Assembly: GCF_029892785.1 (NCBI RefSeq) | Contig: NZ_JARXXA010000015.1 | Span: 1 to 64,000, forward strand | Source of the DNA: Parabacteroides sp. PH5-46 | Lineage (GTDB): Bacteria; Bacteroidota; Bacteroidia; Bacteroidales; Tannerellaceae | Length of the DNA stretch: 64,000 nt | Direction: 5' to 3' | Shown here: in pieces, positions 35,722 to 45,342 of the stretch | Layout of the letters: every line of letters begins with the position of its first letter | How positions within the stretch are numbered: position 1 is the stretch's first letter | Program-made: the position numbers and the translations under genes | The notes under the pieces: model-generated | The model's database searches: none | Seen by the model: only the letters and a program-made list of their open reading frames with translations | Told to the model about the DNA's origin: nothing

Positions 35722-35727
35722 TATGTT

Positions 35728-36333
35728 ATGAGTGATCTGAAAGGGTATATTATTGGTATTGTATTCCTGTTTTGTTGCTTTACGGGAAAAGCCCAGCAAA
35801 TAAAGATGAATGCAATACCTGCAGATGTACAAAGAGCCGTTGTTGATGAGGGAGATACAATAGCTATTGTACATTTGAGGAACATATATGTATATCCCGA
35901 AGTAAAATTCAAAAGCAAAAAAGAACAGGAAAAATATACCAAACTGGTACGGGATGTAAAACGCACCCTACCCTACGCCAAGATGGTGTATTACACCTTA
36001 ATAGAAACATACGAATATATGGAAACACTTCCGGACGATAAATCCAGACAGAAACACTTGGAAAAAATGGAGAAGGAACTGTTCAAACAATACAAACCGG
36101 AACTGAAAAAACTGACTTTTTCGCAAGGAAAGTTACTTATCAAACTGATAGACAGGGAATGTAACCAATCCAGCTACAACCTCCTGAAGGCTTACCTGGG
36201 GAGTTTCAGAGCCGGATTCTGGAACCTTTTCGCCGGTATGTTCGGCGCCAGCCTGAAGTCGGAATATGATCCGAAAGGGAACGATAAAATGACCGAAAGA
36301 ATTGTTGTATTGGTAGAAAACGGCTTAATCTGA
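35728..36333 (+). CDS. DUF4294 secreted protein
   Basis: 201 residues from the ATG at 35728; an ATG 9 bp earlier is also in frame but lies on the promoter-like element. Signal peptide LKGYIIGIVFLFCCFTGKA-Q. The core matches DUF4294 (VDEGDTIAIVHLRNIYVYPEVKFKSKKEQEKYTKLVRDVKRTLPYAKM, KKLTFSQGKLLIKLIDRECNQSSYNLLKAYLGSFRAGFWNLFA). Periplasmic, unknown function, common in Bacteroidetes. Its 3' end overlaps the convergent methyltransferase gene by 9 bp. Confidence 0.8.
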   Translation: MSDLKGYIIGIVFLFCCFTGKAQQIKMNAIPADVQRAVVDEGDTIAIVHLRNIYVYPEVKFKSKKEQEKYTKLVRDVKRTLPYAKMVYYTLIETYEYMETLPDDKSRQKHLEKMEKELFKQYKPELKKLTFSQGKLLIKLIDRECNQSSYNLLKAYLGSFRAGFWNLFAGMFGASLKSEYDPKGNDKMTERIVVLVENGLI

Positions 36334-36855
36334 CAACTGCTTAAACAGATCCCAGATTACAATTCCGGCCGAAACAGAAATATTCAGCGAATGTTTGGTT
36401 CCGTACTGAGGTATTTCAATACATAAATCGCAGTTATCAACAACTGTTTGCTGAACGCCTTTTACTTCGTTTCCAAAAATAATAGCATACTTCTTTTCTT
36501 TGTCTAACAGCAACTTATCAAGCATAATACTTCCTTTCGCCTGTTCAACGGCACAAATAGTATATCCCTCTTTTTTCAACTTATCAACCGCTTCAAGCGT
36601 ATCAGAAAAATAAAGCCAATCTACCGTATCCTCAGCTCCCAGAGCCGTCTTATGTATCTCAGGATGAGGCGGGCTGGCTGTTATCCCACACAAATAAACG
36701 GCCTCTACACGAAAAGCGTCAGACGTACGAAATACCGAACCTACATTATTAAGGCTTCGTACATGATCCAATACCACAATAAGTGGTATTTTTTCACTCT
36801 GTTTGAACCCCTCAGGAGTAAGACGATTTAACTCTGTTATCTTAAGTTTGCGCAT
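36325..36855 (-). CDS. SpoU/TrmH-family RNA 2'-O-methyltransferase
   Basis: 176 residues, the catalytic SPOUT domain alone. Motifs: VVLDHVRSLNNVGSVFRTSDAF (motif 1, with the catalytic Asn/Arg region), YAIIFGNEVKGV (motif 2) and IPQYGTKHSLNISVSAGIVIWDLF (motif 3, SAM-binding knot). It methylates a ribose in tRNA or rRNA; the target cannot be assigned. Its stop lies inside the last codons of the convergent DUF4294 gene. Confidence 0.9.
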   Translation of the reverse strand: MRKLKITELNRLTPEGFKQSEKIPLIVVLDHVRSLNNVGSVFRTSDAFRVEAVYLCGITASPPHPEIHKTALGAEDTVDWLYFSDTLEAVDKLKKEGYTICAVEQAKGSIMLDKLLLDKEKKYAIIFGNEVKGVQQTVVDNCDLCIEIPQYGTKHSLNISVSAGIVIWDLFKQLSD

Positions 36856-36873
36856 ATTTTAGTATATTTGATA

Positions 36874-36881
36874 CAAAAGTA
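36874..36881 (-). promoter_or_regulatory. -7 promoter element of the methyltransferase gene
   Basis: CAAAAGTA, i.e. TACTTTTG on the minus strand, 18 bp before the ATG. Confidence 0.45.
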
Positions 36882-37352
36882 AGCTTTTCATGTTTATAGT
36901 ATGTTCAAAGCTCGTTCAAAAGAATTGAATAAGTCGTGAAATCAAATAAAGGAAAAAACTTGTATAATTGAAATTCTTGCTTATACCTTACATGAAACGT
37001 AGTAAACAAAAAAAGTTTGAAGGAGTTTGTTACCCAATATCAACATTAGATATGCACAGAAAAGAGCCTTTTAACAGCCATATTTTTTAGGCTCCCGTTC
37101 TTATCAATACTATGTTGATAACAATAGAAAAGAACTGATAAACAAGTAGAAAAGTAAGTGATTAATTGTTGATAACCCAATGTAAGGAACTAACAACTTA
37201 AAAAGCAAGGATTGTCTCTGAAAAGTATGAACGGTTTCAACACTACATCATCATCATCTTAGATTTTTTAAATTAAAAGTTAAAAGAAATAATAATAATA
37301 AATGGTGGATAACTAAATTTCGGGAGGTTCCGTTTCATAAAGAAGAATGTTA

Positions 37353-37360
37353 TAACTTTG
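37353..37360 (+). promoter_or_regulatory. -7 promoter element of nadA
   Basis: TAACTTTG matches TAnnTTTG and ends 6 bp before the ATG at 37367. Either the mRNA is nearly leaderless or translation begins at the in-frame ATG at 37379. Confidence 0.5.
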
Positions 37361-37366
37361 CATATT

Positions 37367-38308
37367 ATGAATAAAGACATGAAACAAGCAATCGATACAT
37401 TGAGAAAAGAGAAGAATGCTATCATCCTGGCCCATTACTACCAAACGGGCGATATACAGGATATAGCGGATTTTGTAGGTGATAGCCTGGCATTGGCCCA
37501 ATGGGCGGCCAAGACAACTGCAGATATCATTGTACTTTGCGGGGTTCACTTTATGGGTGAAACAGCCAAAATCTTATGTCCCGATAAAAAGGTACTTGTT
37601 CCGGATCTGAATGCAGGTTGCTCCTTGGCGGACAGCTGTCCGGCCGATCAATTTGCCGAGTTTGTCAGTCAGCATCCCGATCATACGGTTATTTCGTATG
37701 TGAATACAACAGCAGCTGTAAAGGCTGTAACAGATGTTGTAGTAACCTCTACCAATGCCAAACAGATTGTTGATAGTTTTCCGAAGGATACCAAGATCAT
37801 ATTCGGGCCCGATAGAAACCTGGGTAACTATATAAATAGTATCACAGGACGCAATATGTTGCTTTGGGACGGTGCCTGCCATGTACATGAGCAGTTCTCA
37901 TTGGAAAAGATTTTGAAACTGAAAGAAGAATATCCGGAAGCTGAAGTAATCACTCATCCCGAATGTAAACAACCCATTATAAATATTTCAGATTTTGTAG
38001 GTTCTACAGCTGCTTTAATAAGGCATACGACTCAATCAGAGAAGCAACAGTTCATTGTTGCTACCGAAAGTGGAGTGATCCATGAAATGAAGAAAAAAAG
38101 CCCTCAGAAAGAGTTTATTCCGGCTCCTCCGAATGATAGTACTTGCGCTTGTAACGAATGCAACTTCATGCGCTTAAATACCATGGAGAAGCTATATAAC
38201 TGCCTGAAGAATGAAACTCCTGAAATACTGGTAGATAAAGATATCCAACAAAAAGCTGTTCTTCCTATTAAACGGATGTTAGAATTATCAGAAAAATTGG
38301 GTTTATAA
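37367..38308 (+). CDS. nadA: quinolinate synthase
   Basis: 313 residues from the ATG at 37367 (ATG at 37379 is the alternative). NadA condenses iminoaspartate with dihydroxyacetone phosphate in NAD synthesis using a 4Fe-4S cluster. Visible family motifs: ILAHYYQTGDIQDIADFVGDSLALAQ, VLCGVHFMGETAKIL, the cluster cysteines in DLNAGCSLADSCP, LLWDGACHVHE and STCACNECNFMRLN, and the THPEC motif. nadB and nadC are not adjacent; it is monocistronic here. Confidence 0.95.
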   Translation: MNKDMKQAIDTLRKEKNAIILAHYYQTGDIQDIADFVGDSLALAQWAAKTTADIIVLCGVHFMGETAKILCPDKKVLVPDLNAGCSLADSCPADQFAEFVSQHPDHTVISYVNTTAAVKAVTDVVVTSTNAKQIVDSFPKDTKIIFGPDRNLGNYINSITGRNMLLWDGACHVHEQFSLEKILKLKEEYPEAEVITHPECKQPIINISDFVGSTAALIRHTTQSEKQQFIVATESGVIHEMKKKSPQKEFIPAPPNDSTCACNECNFMRLNTMEKLYNCLKNETPEILVDKDIQQKAVLPIKRMLELSEKLGL

Positions 38309-38313
38309 TTCTT

Positions 38314-40590
38314 TTATCGTACAACAGCTATTTTAGTAACGACACTTTCTTTCGCTTCCGGGGTAGATGCTAATACCAGATATACGCCGGGAGCTATTTT
38401 TTTGTTGTTTACATTTCTGCAGTTCCAACTGATTTGACCTCCGACTGATTTGGTTTGATAGATGATATTTCCTTTGGTGTCTGTTATTTTTACATTGGAA
38501 TTTTCCATCAATCCGGTAATGATTACTTTGTCGTCAAAATCGGGACGTACAGGGTTAGGATAAGCATATATATCGGAATAACTTTCACTGCCTGCTGTTG
38601 CATCTCCCCAATAGGAAATCAGCCCGGCATCGGTTCCAAAGAATACTTCGCCGGATTTATTATGAATGGCTATACTTTCAATAGAGTTGGATAATAAAGG
38701 AGAGTTATCGGTTGTAAAATGTTCTATAATGCTGCTACCATCTTCATTTACAAGGTATACACCTGAGTTTTCCGTTCCTATCCACTTACGGTTTCCTCCG
38801 TCTACAGCAATGGCTTTTATACGTTCATCTCTCAGAAAGTAACTTAAGTTTCCGTTTTCGTCTGTCTGAACAATCCTTTCAAAATTAGTATTTTCCTTGT
38901 TTATAAGCACATTGGAAGGATTGGATACAATAACCGGTCCCCTATTGGTTCCTATCCAGATATTGTCGTTTTTATCTTCTGTTATGCAAATATATTCACT
39001 GGCTCCCACACTACCGTTACTGTCATTTAATGAACTGAAATAATGATAAGTATCATCGGATGTATCATCAATAGTGCCGTTTTCGTTAAATACAAATATG
39101 CCGGCTTTTTTTCCTCTTACCAAGTTAAGCCATTTGTCACCATTATTTCTAATCAGTATTTTGTCGGCCAGGTTAGGAGTACCTATATCGGAAAAGCTTA
39201 TTTTGCTCCAACTGCCGTCTGCTTTCATTACTTTTATAACGTCTGCTATATCACTGTTTGTCATCCATAAATTGCCTGCATTATCAAAGCAAAGACCCTC
39301 TATACGAACGTAAGAATCACTATTATTTACCCCTTCCAATATACTGTTATGCCTATCATATTTTGTAGCAAATTCGTAGTTTTTAAATTCGTATACTCCT
39401 TTACCCCATGATGATACATAGAAATGGCTATCATCCTTCGGATCAATGGCAATAGAGGTTGCATCTGTAAATCCGCTGATATCTTCAATATTATTCCACT
39501 TATTATCTTCCGTATTATAGATCATAACTGTTCCTGTCCGGTAGAATCTATCATCCCATCTACCTCCTCCTACAACGTATAATTGGTTATTATGCATTGT
39601 AAGATTAAAGGTATAATTCCGTTTTGGTCCATCATTTTTTATTTCGTTTTCTATAATCTCGTACTTATTGGCAGCTGTTCGTTTGATACCTGTAATACCT
39701 GAAGTACCGGTAGCCAGCCAGAAAATATTTTCATTCTTAGTAGATGATACATCGCTGATACCACTGAAGCTTCCTTTTTCACTCTCTGTAAGTGACGAAA
39801 ACAGGTATAAAGTACTGTTTGAAAAAGCAACTAATTTTTCATTCTCTACTTTCATATTTGTAAGAGAAGTACTACTTAATATGCTTCGTAAATCATTTCC
39901 TGACTGGTAATAAATACCTTTTCCTTTGAGAAGAAAACATAATGTATTTTTAAAAATGCAAAGCTGTTGTACTTTATCATTTTCTGTTCCTACAGTGTAA
40001 GGATGCCAGTTTCCCGGATCAATTAGATTATCACTCAATGAACCCTTTAATACACCATTAGAAGTAACAGCATAAATATCATTTCCAAGTATGGAAACAG
40101 ATGTAACAGAGGTTCCTAAGCGATATGTTTCTTTTATTTCTTTTCTGGAAAGATTGATTACTACAATACCAAAAGCAGTTGAGAGATAAGCTGTTTCGTT
40201 ATAATTATAAATATTTTTTATTTCTTTATCCTGTATGCTTGTATTGTTTTTCAGGTATGGGAGATTAATCAGTTGCTCTCCTAACAGATCTATATTACCA
40301 TTTTTATAGGCTACAATTAATACTTTTTGATTCTTATTGAAACTTATACTTGTGATATTATTATCGCTTAAAGCAGGATTTGTTTCTTTGGAGTAATATT
40401 TAATGCTTCGGTCATCTTCATTATAACTATATAAAGAACCGTTAGCAACACCGAAAACATAGTTATTTCCTTCTGCAACACCTGTTGTATTGTAGTAAGA
40501 AAGATATGATTTCCAACTACCTACGCTTTGAGAAAAACTGCTTTGAATAATGCTTGATAAGCAAACGATTATAATAAATAGTTGTTTCAT
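38314..40590 (-). CDS. porZ: PorZ-like T9SS protein (beta-propellers plus sorting-type C-terminal domain)
   Basis: 758 residues. Signal peptide (IIVCLSSIIQSSFS-Q), then VGSWKSYLSYYNTTGVAEGNNYVFGVANGSLYSYN, the recognisable start of PorZ homologues. Repeated propeller blades of the two-component-regulator type follow (ICITEDKNDNIWIGTNRGPV, IAVDGGNRKWIGTENSGVYL, SIAIHNKSGEVFFGTDAGLISYWG). A CTD-like end follows (YPNPVRPDFDDKVIITGLMENSNVKITDTKGNIIYQ...IAPGVYLVLAST). In Porphyromonas PorZ sits on the surface with the PorU sortase and binds A-LPS. It is the last gene of the leuS-yitT-rdgB-porZ run, 7 bp after rdgB. Confidence 0.82.
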   Translation of the reverse strand: MKQLFIIIVCLSSIIQSSFSQSVGSWKSYLSYYNTTGVAEGNNYVFGVANGSLYSYNEDDRSIKYYSKETNPALSDNNITSISFNKNQKVLIVAYKNGNIDLLGEQLINLPYLKNNTSIQDKEIKNIYNYNETAYLSTAFGIVVINLSRKEIKETYRLGTSVTSVSILGNDIYAVTSNGVLKGSLSDNLIDPGNWHPYTVGTENDKVQQLCIFKNTLCFLLKGKGIYYQSGNDLRSILSSTSLTNMKVENEKLVAFSNSTLYLFSSLTESEKGSFSGISDVSSTKNENIFWLATGTSGITGIKRTAANKYEIIENEIKNDGPKRNYTFNLTMHNNQLYVVGGGRWDDRFYRTGTVMIYNTEDNKWNNIEDISGFTDATSIAIDPKDDSHFYVSSWGKGVYEFKNYEFATKYDRHNSILEGVNNSDSYVRIEGLCFDNAGNLWMTNSDIADVIKVMKADGSWSKISFSDIGTPNLADKILIRNNGDKWLNLVRGKKAGIFVFNENGTIDDTSDDTYHYFSSLNDSNGSVGASEYICITEDKNDNIWIGTNRGPVIVSNPSNVLINKENTNFERIVQTDENGNLSYFLRDERIKAIAVDGGNRKWIGTENSGVYLVNEDGSSIIEHFTTDNSPLLSNSIESIAIHNKSGEVFFGTDAGLISYWGDATAGSESYSDIYAYPNPVRPDFDDKVIITGLMENSNVKITDTKGNIIYQTKSVGGQISWNCRNVNNKKIAPGVYLVLASTPEAKESVVTKIAVVR

Positions 40591-40597
40591 TCTATAA

Positions 40598-41179
40598 TCA
40601 GGATATAGTGGATAAAAATGTTGCTAATTTTTGAACGGCTAATGCTCTGTGACTGATTTTATTCTTTATATTAGTACCTAATTCGGCAAAGGTTTCCTTA
40701 TAGCCGTCCGGGATAAAGATAGGATCATATCCAAAGCCCTCTCCTCCCCTTTTTTCCGTAATAATAGTACCGTTTATGATACCTTCAAATGTATATTCTT
40801 TATTGTCTGATATGAGGGCTACAACCGTGCGGAAGCGGGCTTTTCTGTTTTCTATTCCTTCGAGTGTATCTAAGAGTTTGTTCATGTTGGCTTCGGCATC
40901 ATGTGTATCTCCTGCATAGCGGGCAGAATAGACGCCCGGTGCATTGTTCAGGGCTTCTACTTCCAGTCCGGTATCGTCGGCAAAACAGTCATAGCCATAC
41001 TTCTCTTTTATATATCTGGCTTTAAGTAAGGCATTTCCCTCTAATGTATCGGCTGTTTCCGGTATATCATCCTGACAATTAATCTCTGATAAAGAAAGGA
41101 CTTTTACTTTATCAGAGATTATATCTTTTACTTCTTCCAGTTTATGTTTGTTGTTAGTAGCGAATACTAATGTCTTCAT
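40598..41179 (-). CDS. rdgB: RdgB/HAM1 family non-canonical purine NTP pyrophosphatase
   Basis: 193 residues, full length. Motifs: [17 protein letters not shown] (nucleotide-binding start), [26 protein letters not shown] (catalytic Asp region), [12 protein letters not shown] and [11 protein letters not shown]. It removes ITP, XTP and similar damaged nucleotides. It lies 57 bp after yitT and 7 bp before porZ on the minus strand. Confidence 0.94.
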   Translation of the reverse strand: MKTLVFATNNKHKLEEVKDIISDKVKVLSLSEINCQDDIPETADTLEGNALLKARYIKEKYGYDCFADDTGLEVEALNNAPGVYSARYAGDTHDAEANMNKLLDTLEGIENRKARFRTVVALISDNKEYTFEGIINGTIITEKRGGEGFGYDPIFIPDGYKETFAELGTNIKNKISHRALAVQKLATFLSTIS

Positions 41180-41236
41180 TCTGTTGTTTTTTTATTATAT
41201 CAGAACATATTCCTTTCAGTATTTATTATATGGTTG

Positions 41237-42109
41237 TCAGGTTTTAATCTGATCAAAGCCTTCTCCATAGACCCCTCGCACAATACTTTGTGAAATAAAG
41301 GCTTGGTTATCTATTTCTTTTATTAAGCGGAAAATAGTTACTGATTCTGATTTTTTGGCTAATAGTACTACTACTTTGGTTGGTTTCTGGGAATATCCCC
41401 CTTCTCCGTGCAGCAGTGTACAACCTCTTCCCAGGTCTATAAGGATCCGTTCTTTTATTTCATCATACTTTTGAGTAAAAATAAGGAATTGTACAGATTG
41501 GCGGTTCGCATTAATAATACGATCAAGTACATAGTTATTGACTCCCATTTCTACAAAACCAAAGACAATTTTGTCTATGTCATGGAAAAGAATGTAAGAA
41601 GAACTGATAATGAAAAAATCAAAAAGCAATAAACCCGTACCAATAGATATGTTTTTATATTTATTGATAATAGCTGCAATAATATCTGTACCACCAGTAC
41701 TTCCGTTGGCTGAAAATATCAGTCCCAATCCTGTTCCACATATACCTCCTCCAATAAGAATAGCCATAAACGGTTCACCTTTAACAATAGGAATACCGGC
41801 CAGTAACCACTCAAAAAACGAAAGAGAAAGGGATAATGAAATAACACCGAAAACGGTTTTAATCATAAACTTAAAACCTAAAACCTTGAAAGCAAAGCCT
41901 AATAGAACGATGTTAATTAGAAAGTAAGAAACAGAAACCGGAATACCGGTAGCAAAAAATATCAATGCACCTATACCACTTACGCCTCCGGTTATTATTT
42001 CGTTGGAAAGAATGAATCCATTGAAACCAAACCCATAAAGTATGGTTCCAATGAAAATCATTAAATAATCTTGTATGTAATAAAAAGCTCTTCTGATCTG
42101 TTTTTGCAT
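41237..42109 (-). CDS. YitT family membrane protein (DUF2179 C-terminus)
   Basis: 290 residues. Five or six membrane segments in the first 190 (IGTILYGFGFNGFILSNEIITGGVSGIG is typical of YitT), then a DUF2179 domain (ERILIDLGRGCTLLHGEGGYSQKPTKVVVLLAKKSE, VRGVYGEGFDQI). Inner membrane; the substrate is not established. Its ATG directly follows the leuS TAA, so translation is probably coupled. Confidence 0.9.
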   Translation of the reverse strand: MQKQIRRAFYYIQDYLMIFIGTILYGFGFNGFILSNEIITGGVSGIGALIFFATGIPVSVSYFLINIVLLGFAFKVLGFKFMIKTVFGVISLSLSLSFFEWLLAGIPIVKGEPFMAILIGGGICGTGLGLIFSANGSTGGTDIIAAIINKYKNISIGTGLLLFDFFIISSSYILFHDIDKIVFGFVEMGVNNYVLDRIINANRQSVQFLIFTQKYDEIKERILIDLGRGCTLLHGEGGYSQKPTKVVVLLAKKSESVTIFRLIKEIDNQAFISQSIVRGVYGEGFDQIKT

Positions 42110-44947
42110 TTAAATAACGATGTTTACAATCTTTTGTGGTACAACAATAATCTTTTTAGGAGTTTTGCCATCCAACCATTTAGCTGCGTTTTCATCTGTT
42201 AGAGCAGCTTTTTCAACATCTTCGCGAGGCATTTCTGCCGGCAATTCTATACTAAAGCGTGTTTTACCGTTAAATGAAACGGCATACGTTACCATATCTT
42301 CTTTCAGATATTCTTCATTATATATAGGCCATTGAGCATTTACGATTGTTTCTGTATTGCCTAATACATGCCATAATTCCTCTGTGAGGTGTGGAGCAAA
42401 AGGTGATAAAACAATCAGTAATGACTCCAATATATCCCGCTTATTGCATTTAAGAGATGTCAGATCATTAACACAAATCATAAAGGCACTTACAGAGGTA
42501 TTGAAAGAGAAATGTTCAATATCAAAAGATACCTTTTTAATCAGCTTGTGAAGTGCTTTTAATTCGTTAGCAGAAGCTGCATCATTTGTAACCTGTAAAA
42601 TCTCTGTATTGCCATAGAACAGTGCCAATAGCTTTCTCAGGAAGCGATGTACACCGTCTATTCCGTTGGTATCCCAAGGTTTGGACTGCTCCAATGGTCC
42701 AAGGAACATCTCATACAAGCGCAAGGTATCAGCTCCAAATTTATCAACGATAACATCCGGATTCACTACATTATACATAGACTTGGACATCTTTTCAACA
42801 GCCCATCCGCAGATATATTTTCCATCTTCCAGGATAAACTCAGCTGTTTTATATTCCGGATTCCAATTGCGGAAAGCCTCTGTATCCAGTATATCATTGC
42901 TCACGATGTTTACATCTACGTGTAAAGGAGTTACCTCGTATTGATCCTTCAGATTCAATGATACAAAGGTATTTGTTCCGTTAATTCTGTACACAAAATT
43001 GGAACGTCCCTGTATCATCCCCTGATTGATCAGTTTTTGAAAAGGTTCCTGATCTTTAATGACTCCTAAATCGTAAAGGAACTTATTCCAGAAACGACTG
43101 TAAATCAAGTGTCCGGTAGCATGTTCTGTTCCTCCCAGATAAAGGTCTACATTACGCCAATAAGCATTTACTTTTGCATCTACCAGTCCTTTATTATTAT
43201 GAGGATCTTCATACCGTAAGTAATAGGCAGATGATCCGGCAAATCCCGGCATGGTATTCAATTCCAGCGGGAAGATAGTTTTATTGTCTATTTTAGATGT
43301 TTCAACTACCTCGCCTTTCACGCTATCCCATGCCCATTTATCGGCTCTTCCCAAGGGAGGTTCTCCTGTTTTGGTAGGTAGGAACTTATCTACATCCGGC
43401 AACTGAAGCGGCAGTTTATCCATCGGAATAGGTTGAGGTAGTCCGTTGGCATCATAATAGATAGGGAATGGTTCACCCCAATAACGCTGACGGCTGAAAG
43501 TTGCATCACGCAAACGATAATTAGTTTTTATTTTACCTAATCCCTTTTCTTCTATGTAAACTTTTGTTTTGGCAATGGCTTCTGCTACTTCCAGACCATT
43601 TAATACCAATCCTCCGGTTATTTCTTTTCCTTTTTGCGGAGAGTTCATCATGATGCCTTCTTTGGCATCAAAACTTTCTTCCGAAATGTCACAACCTTCT
43701 ATCAATGGGATGATAGGCAGATTAAAATGTTTGGCAAAAGCATAGTCGCGGCTATCGTGTCCTGGTACAGCCATAATAGCTCCCGTACCATAACCCGCCA
43801 ATACATAATCACTGATCCAAACAGGAATAGCTTCCTGAGTCAATGGATTAATGGCATACGAACCTGAGAAAACACCGGTTACTTTCTTATCGGAAATACG
43901 TTCCCGCTCTGTTTTCTTTTTAGTTGTTTCCAGGTATTTATTTACTTCTTCGCGTTGTTCACTGGTAGTTAATGCATCTACCAATTCACTTTCAGGTGCC
44001 AGGACCATAAAAGTAACTCCGAAAATCGTATCGGCACGGGTAGTAAATATGGTAAATTCTACAGGCGAATCTTTAACTTTAAAGATCATTTCTGCCCCTT
44101 CGCTGCGGCCTATCCAGTTGCGTTGTGTTTCTTTTAAGGAGTCTGTCCAGTCGATGGTGTTTAATCCGTCTAACAGGCGTTGAGCATAAGCGGATACACG
44201 TAAGCACCATTGGCGCATCATCTTTTGTTCTACAGGATAACCTCCACGTTCGGAAAGGCCGTTGATTACTTCGTCATTAGCCAATACCGTACCCAGGGCA
44301 GGACACCAGTTCACCATTGTATCACCCAGGTAAGCAATCCGGTAGTTCATTAATATTTGCTGTTTTTCAACTTCGCTTTTAGCGTTCCACTCATCGGCAG
44401 TAAAGGTATATTCTTCGCTGCAAGCTACGTTCATGGGTGCCGCTCCTACTTGCTCAAAAGCTTGGATAAGTTCTTCAATCGGACGGGCCTGTTGTTCGTC
44501 ATAGCAATAATAGCTGTTGAACATTTTAATGAATGCCCATTGAGTCCAATGATAATATTCCGGATCGCAAGTGCGTATTTCACGGTTCCAGTCGAATGAA
44601 AAACCTATTTTATCCAACTGTTCACGATATCGTTCTATGTTTTTGTTTGTAGTAACATAGGGATGCTGACCTGTCTGGATAGCATATTGCTCGGCAGGTA
44701 ATCCATAGGCATCATAGCCCATAGGGTGTAATACGTTAAAGCCGCACAACCTTTTATAACGGGAATAAATATCAGAAGCGATGTAACCGAGTGGATGTCC
44801 TACGTGTAGTCCGGCTCCCGAAGGATAGGGAAACATATCCAACACATAGTATTTAGGCTTACTTTCATCTTCTGATACTTTGTAAACCTTGTGGGCATTC
44901 CAGTACTCCTGCCACTTCTTCTCGATCTCTCTGAAATTGTATTCCAT
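42110..44947 (-). CDS. leuS: leucyl-tRNA synthetase
   Basis: 945 residues, complete. HIGH-type motif in [21 protein letters not shown] (near residue 45), the editing domain in the middle ([34 protein letters not shown]), and the KMSKS loop [14 protein letters not shown]. The C-terminal anticodon-binding and appended domains are present, ending in [15 protein letters not shown]. First gene of the leuS-yitT-rdgB-porZ run. Confidence 0.97.
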   Translation of the reverse strand: MEYNFREIEKKWQEYWNAHKVYKVSEDESKPKYYVLDMFPYPSGAGLHVGHPLGYIASDIYSRYKRLCGFNVLHPMGYDAYGLPAEQYAIQTGQHPYVTTNKNIERYREQLDKIGFSFDWNREIRTCDPEYYHWTQWAFIKMFNSYYCYDEQQARPIEELIQAFEQVGAAPMNVACSEEYTFTADEWNAKSEVEKQQILMNYRIAYLGDTMVNWCPALGTVLANDEVINGLSERGGYPVEQKMMRQWCLRVSAYAQRLLDGLNTIDWTDSLKETQRNWIGRSEGAEMIFKVKDSPVEFTIFTTRADTIFGVTFMVLAPESELVDALTTSEQREEVNKYLETTKKKTERERISDKKVTGVFSGSYAINPLTQEAIPVWISDYVLAGYGTGAIMAVPGHDSRDYAFAKHFNLPIIPLIEGCDISEESFDAKEGIMMNSPQKGKEITGGLVLNGLEVAEAIAKTKVYIEEKGLGKIKTNYRLRDATFSRQRYWGEPFPIYYDANGLPQPIPMDKLPLQLPDVDKFLPTKTGEPPLGRADKWAWDSVKGEVVETSKIDNKTIFPLELNTMPGFAGSSAYYLRYEDPHNNKGLVDAKVNAYWRNVDLYLGGTEHATGHLIYSRFWNKFLYDLGVIKDQEPFQKLINQGMIQGRSNFVYRINGTNTFVSLNLKDQYEVTPLHVDVNIVSNDILDTEAFRNWNPEYKTAEFILEDGKYICGWAVEKMSKSMYNVVNPDVIVDKFGADTLRLYEMFLGPLEQSKPWDTNGIDGVHRFLRKLLALFYGNTEILQVTNDAASANELKALHKLIKKVSFDIEHFSFNTSVSAFMICVNDLTSLKCNKRDILESLLIVLSPFAPHLTEELWHVLGNTETIVNAQWPIYNEEYLKEDMVTYAVSFNGKTRFSIELPAEMPREDVEKAALTDENAAKWLDGKTPKKIIVVPQKIVNIVI

Positions 44948-45342
44948 TGTTAACTGTATCTAAAATTTATTTGTTATCCGTTTAAGGCCACAAAGTTAGT
45001 GATTTTAAATGAAGTAAATACCAAAGCAGGCAGTTGTTTTTCCGGATAGTGGGATATGTTTAGTTAAAATGATACTATTTTTTTACATATTAACGTGCGT
45101 TTTATATTATATTTATCTCATAATAATGAAAAAAAAAGAATTATTTATTATTTAGAATTATTTTAACGTAATATTTTTTTGATACTTGTTATTATTTTGT
45201 TTATTTGCACGTACTTGATTCATGAAAACAAGGAATTAAATTTTTGCCGTTATTAATTAAAGGTATTATTTGCCATTATAGAAAAAGTTAGTTAAGGTTT
45301 TTTATATAGACTAACTTTTGTAACTGCTTTTTAGATTGAGGA
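44948..45342. other. 395-bp divergent intergenic region
   Basis: Very AT-rich sequence between leuS and the DUF4132-like gene. It holds the leuS promoter. TAACTTTTG near 45310 resembles a -7 element with one extra T and could serve the plus-strand gene. No repeat array or ORF seen. Confidence 0.55.
44991..44998 (-). promoter_or_regulatory. promoter element of the leuS operon
   Basis: CAAAGTTA (TAACTTTG on the minus strand), 43 bp before the ATG, with CAAA (TTTG) at 45022-45025, 23 bp further upstream. Confidence 0.55.

Larger units (their letters stand above)
36856..37366. other. 511-bp divergent intergenic region
   Basis: AT-rich sequence between the methyltransferase gene and nadA. It holds promoter elements at both ends. 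Within it are three DnaA-box-like words: TGTTGATAA at 37113-37121 (with an inverted TTATCAATA at 37101-37109), TGTTGATAA at 37167-37175 and GGTGGATAA at 37304-37312. No ORF of note. I do not call an origin. Confidence 0.5.

Noticed and set aside
36856-37366. Replication origin
   Set aside because: Only three or four degenerate DnaA-like words, no dnaA or dnaN nearby, and the strand pattern of genes does not switch cleanly here. Kept only as a low-interest observation.
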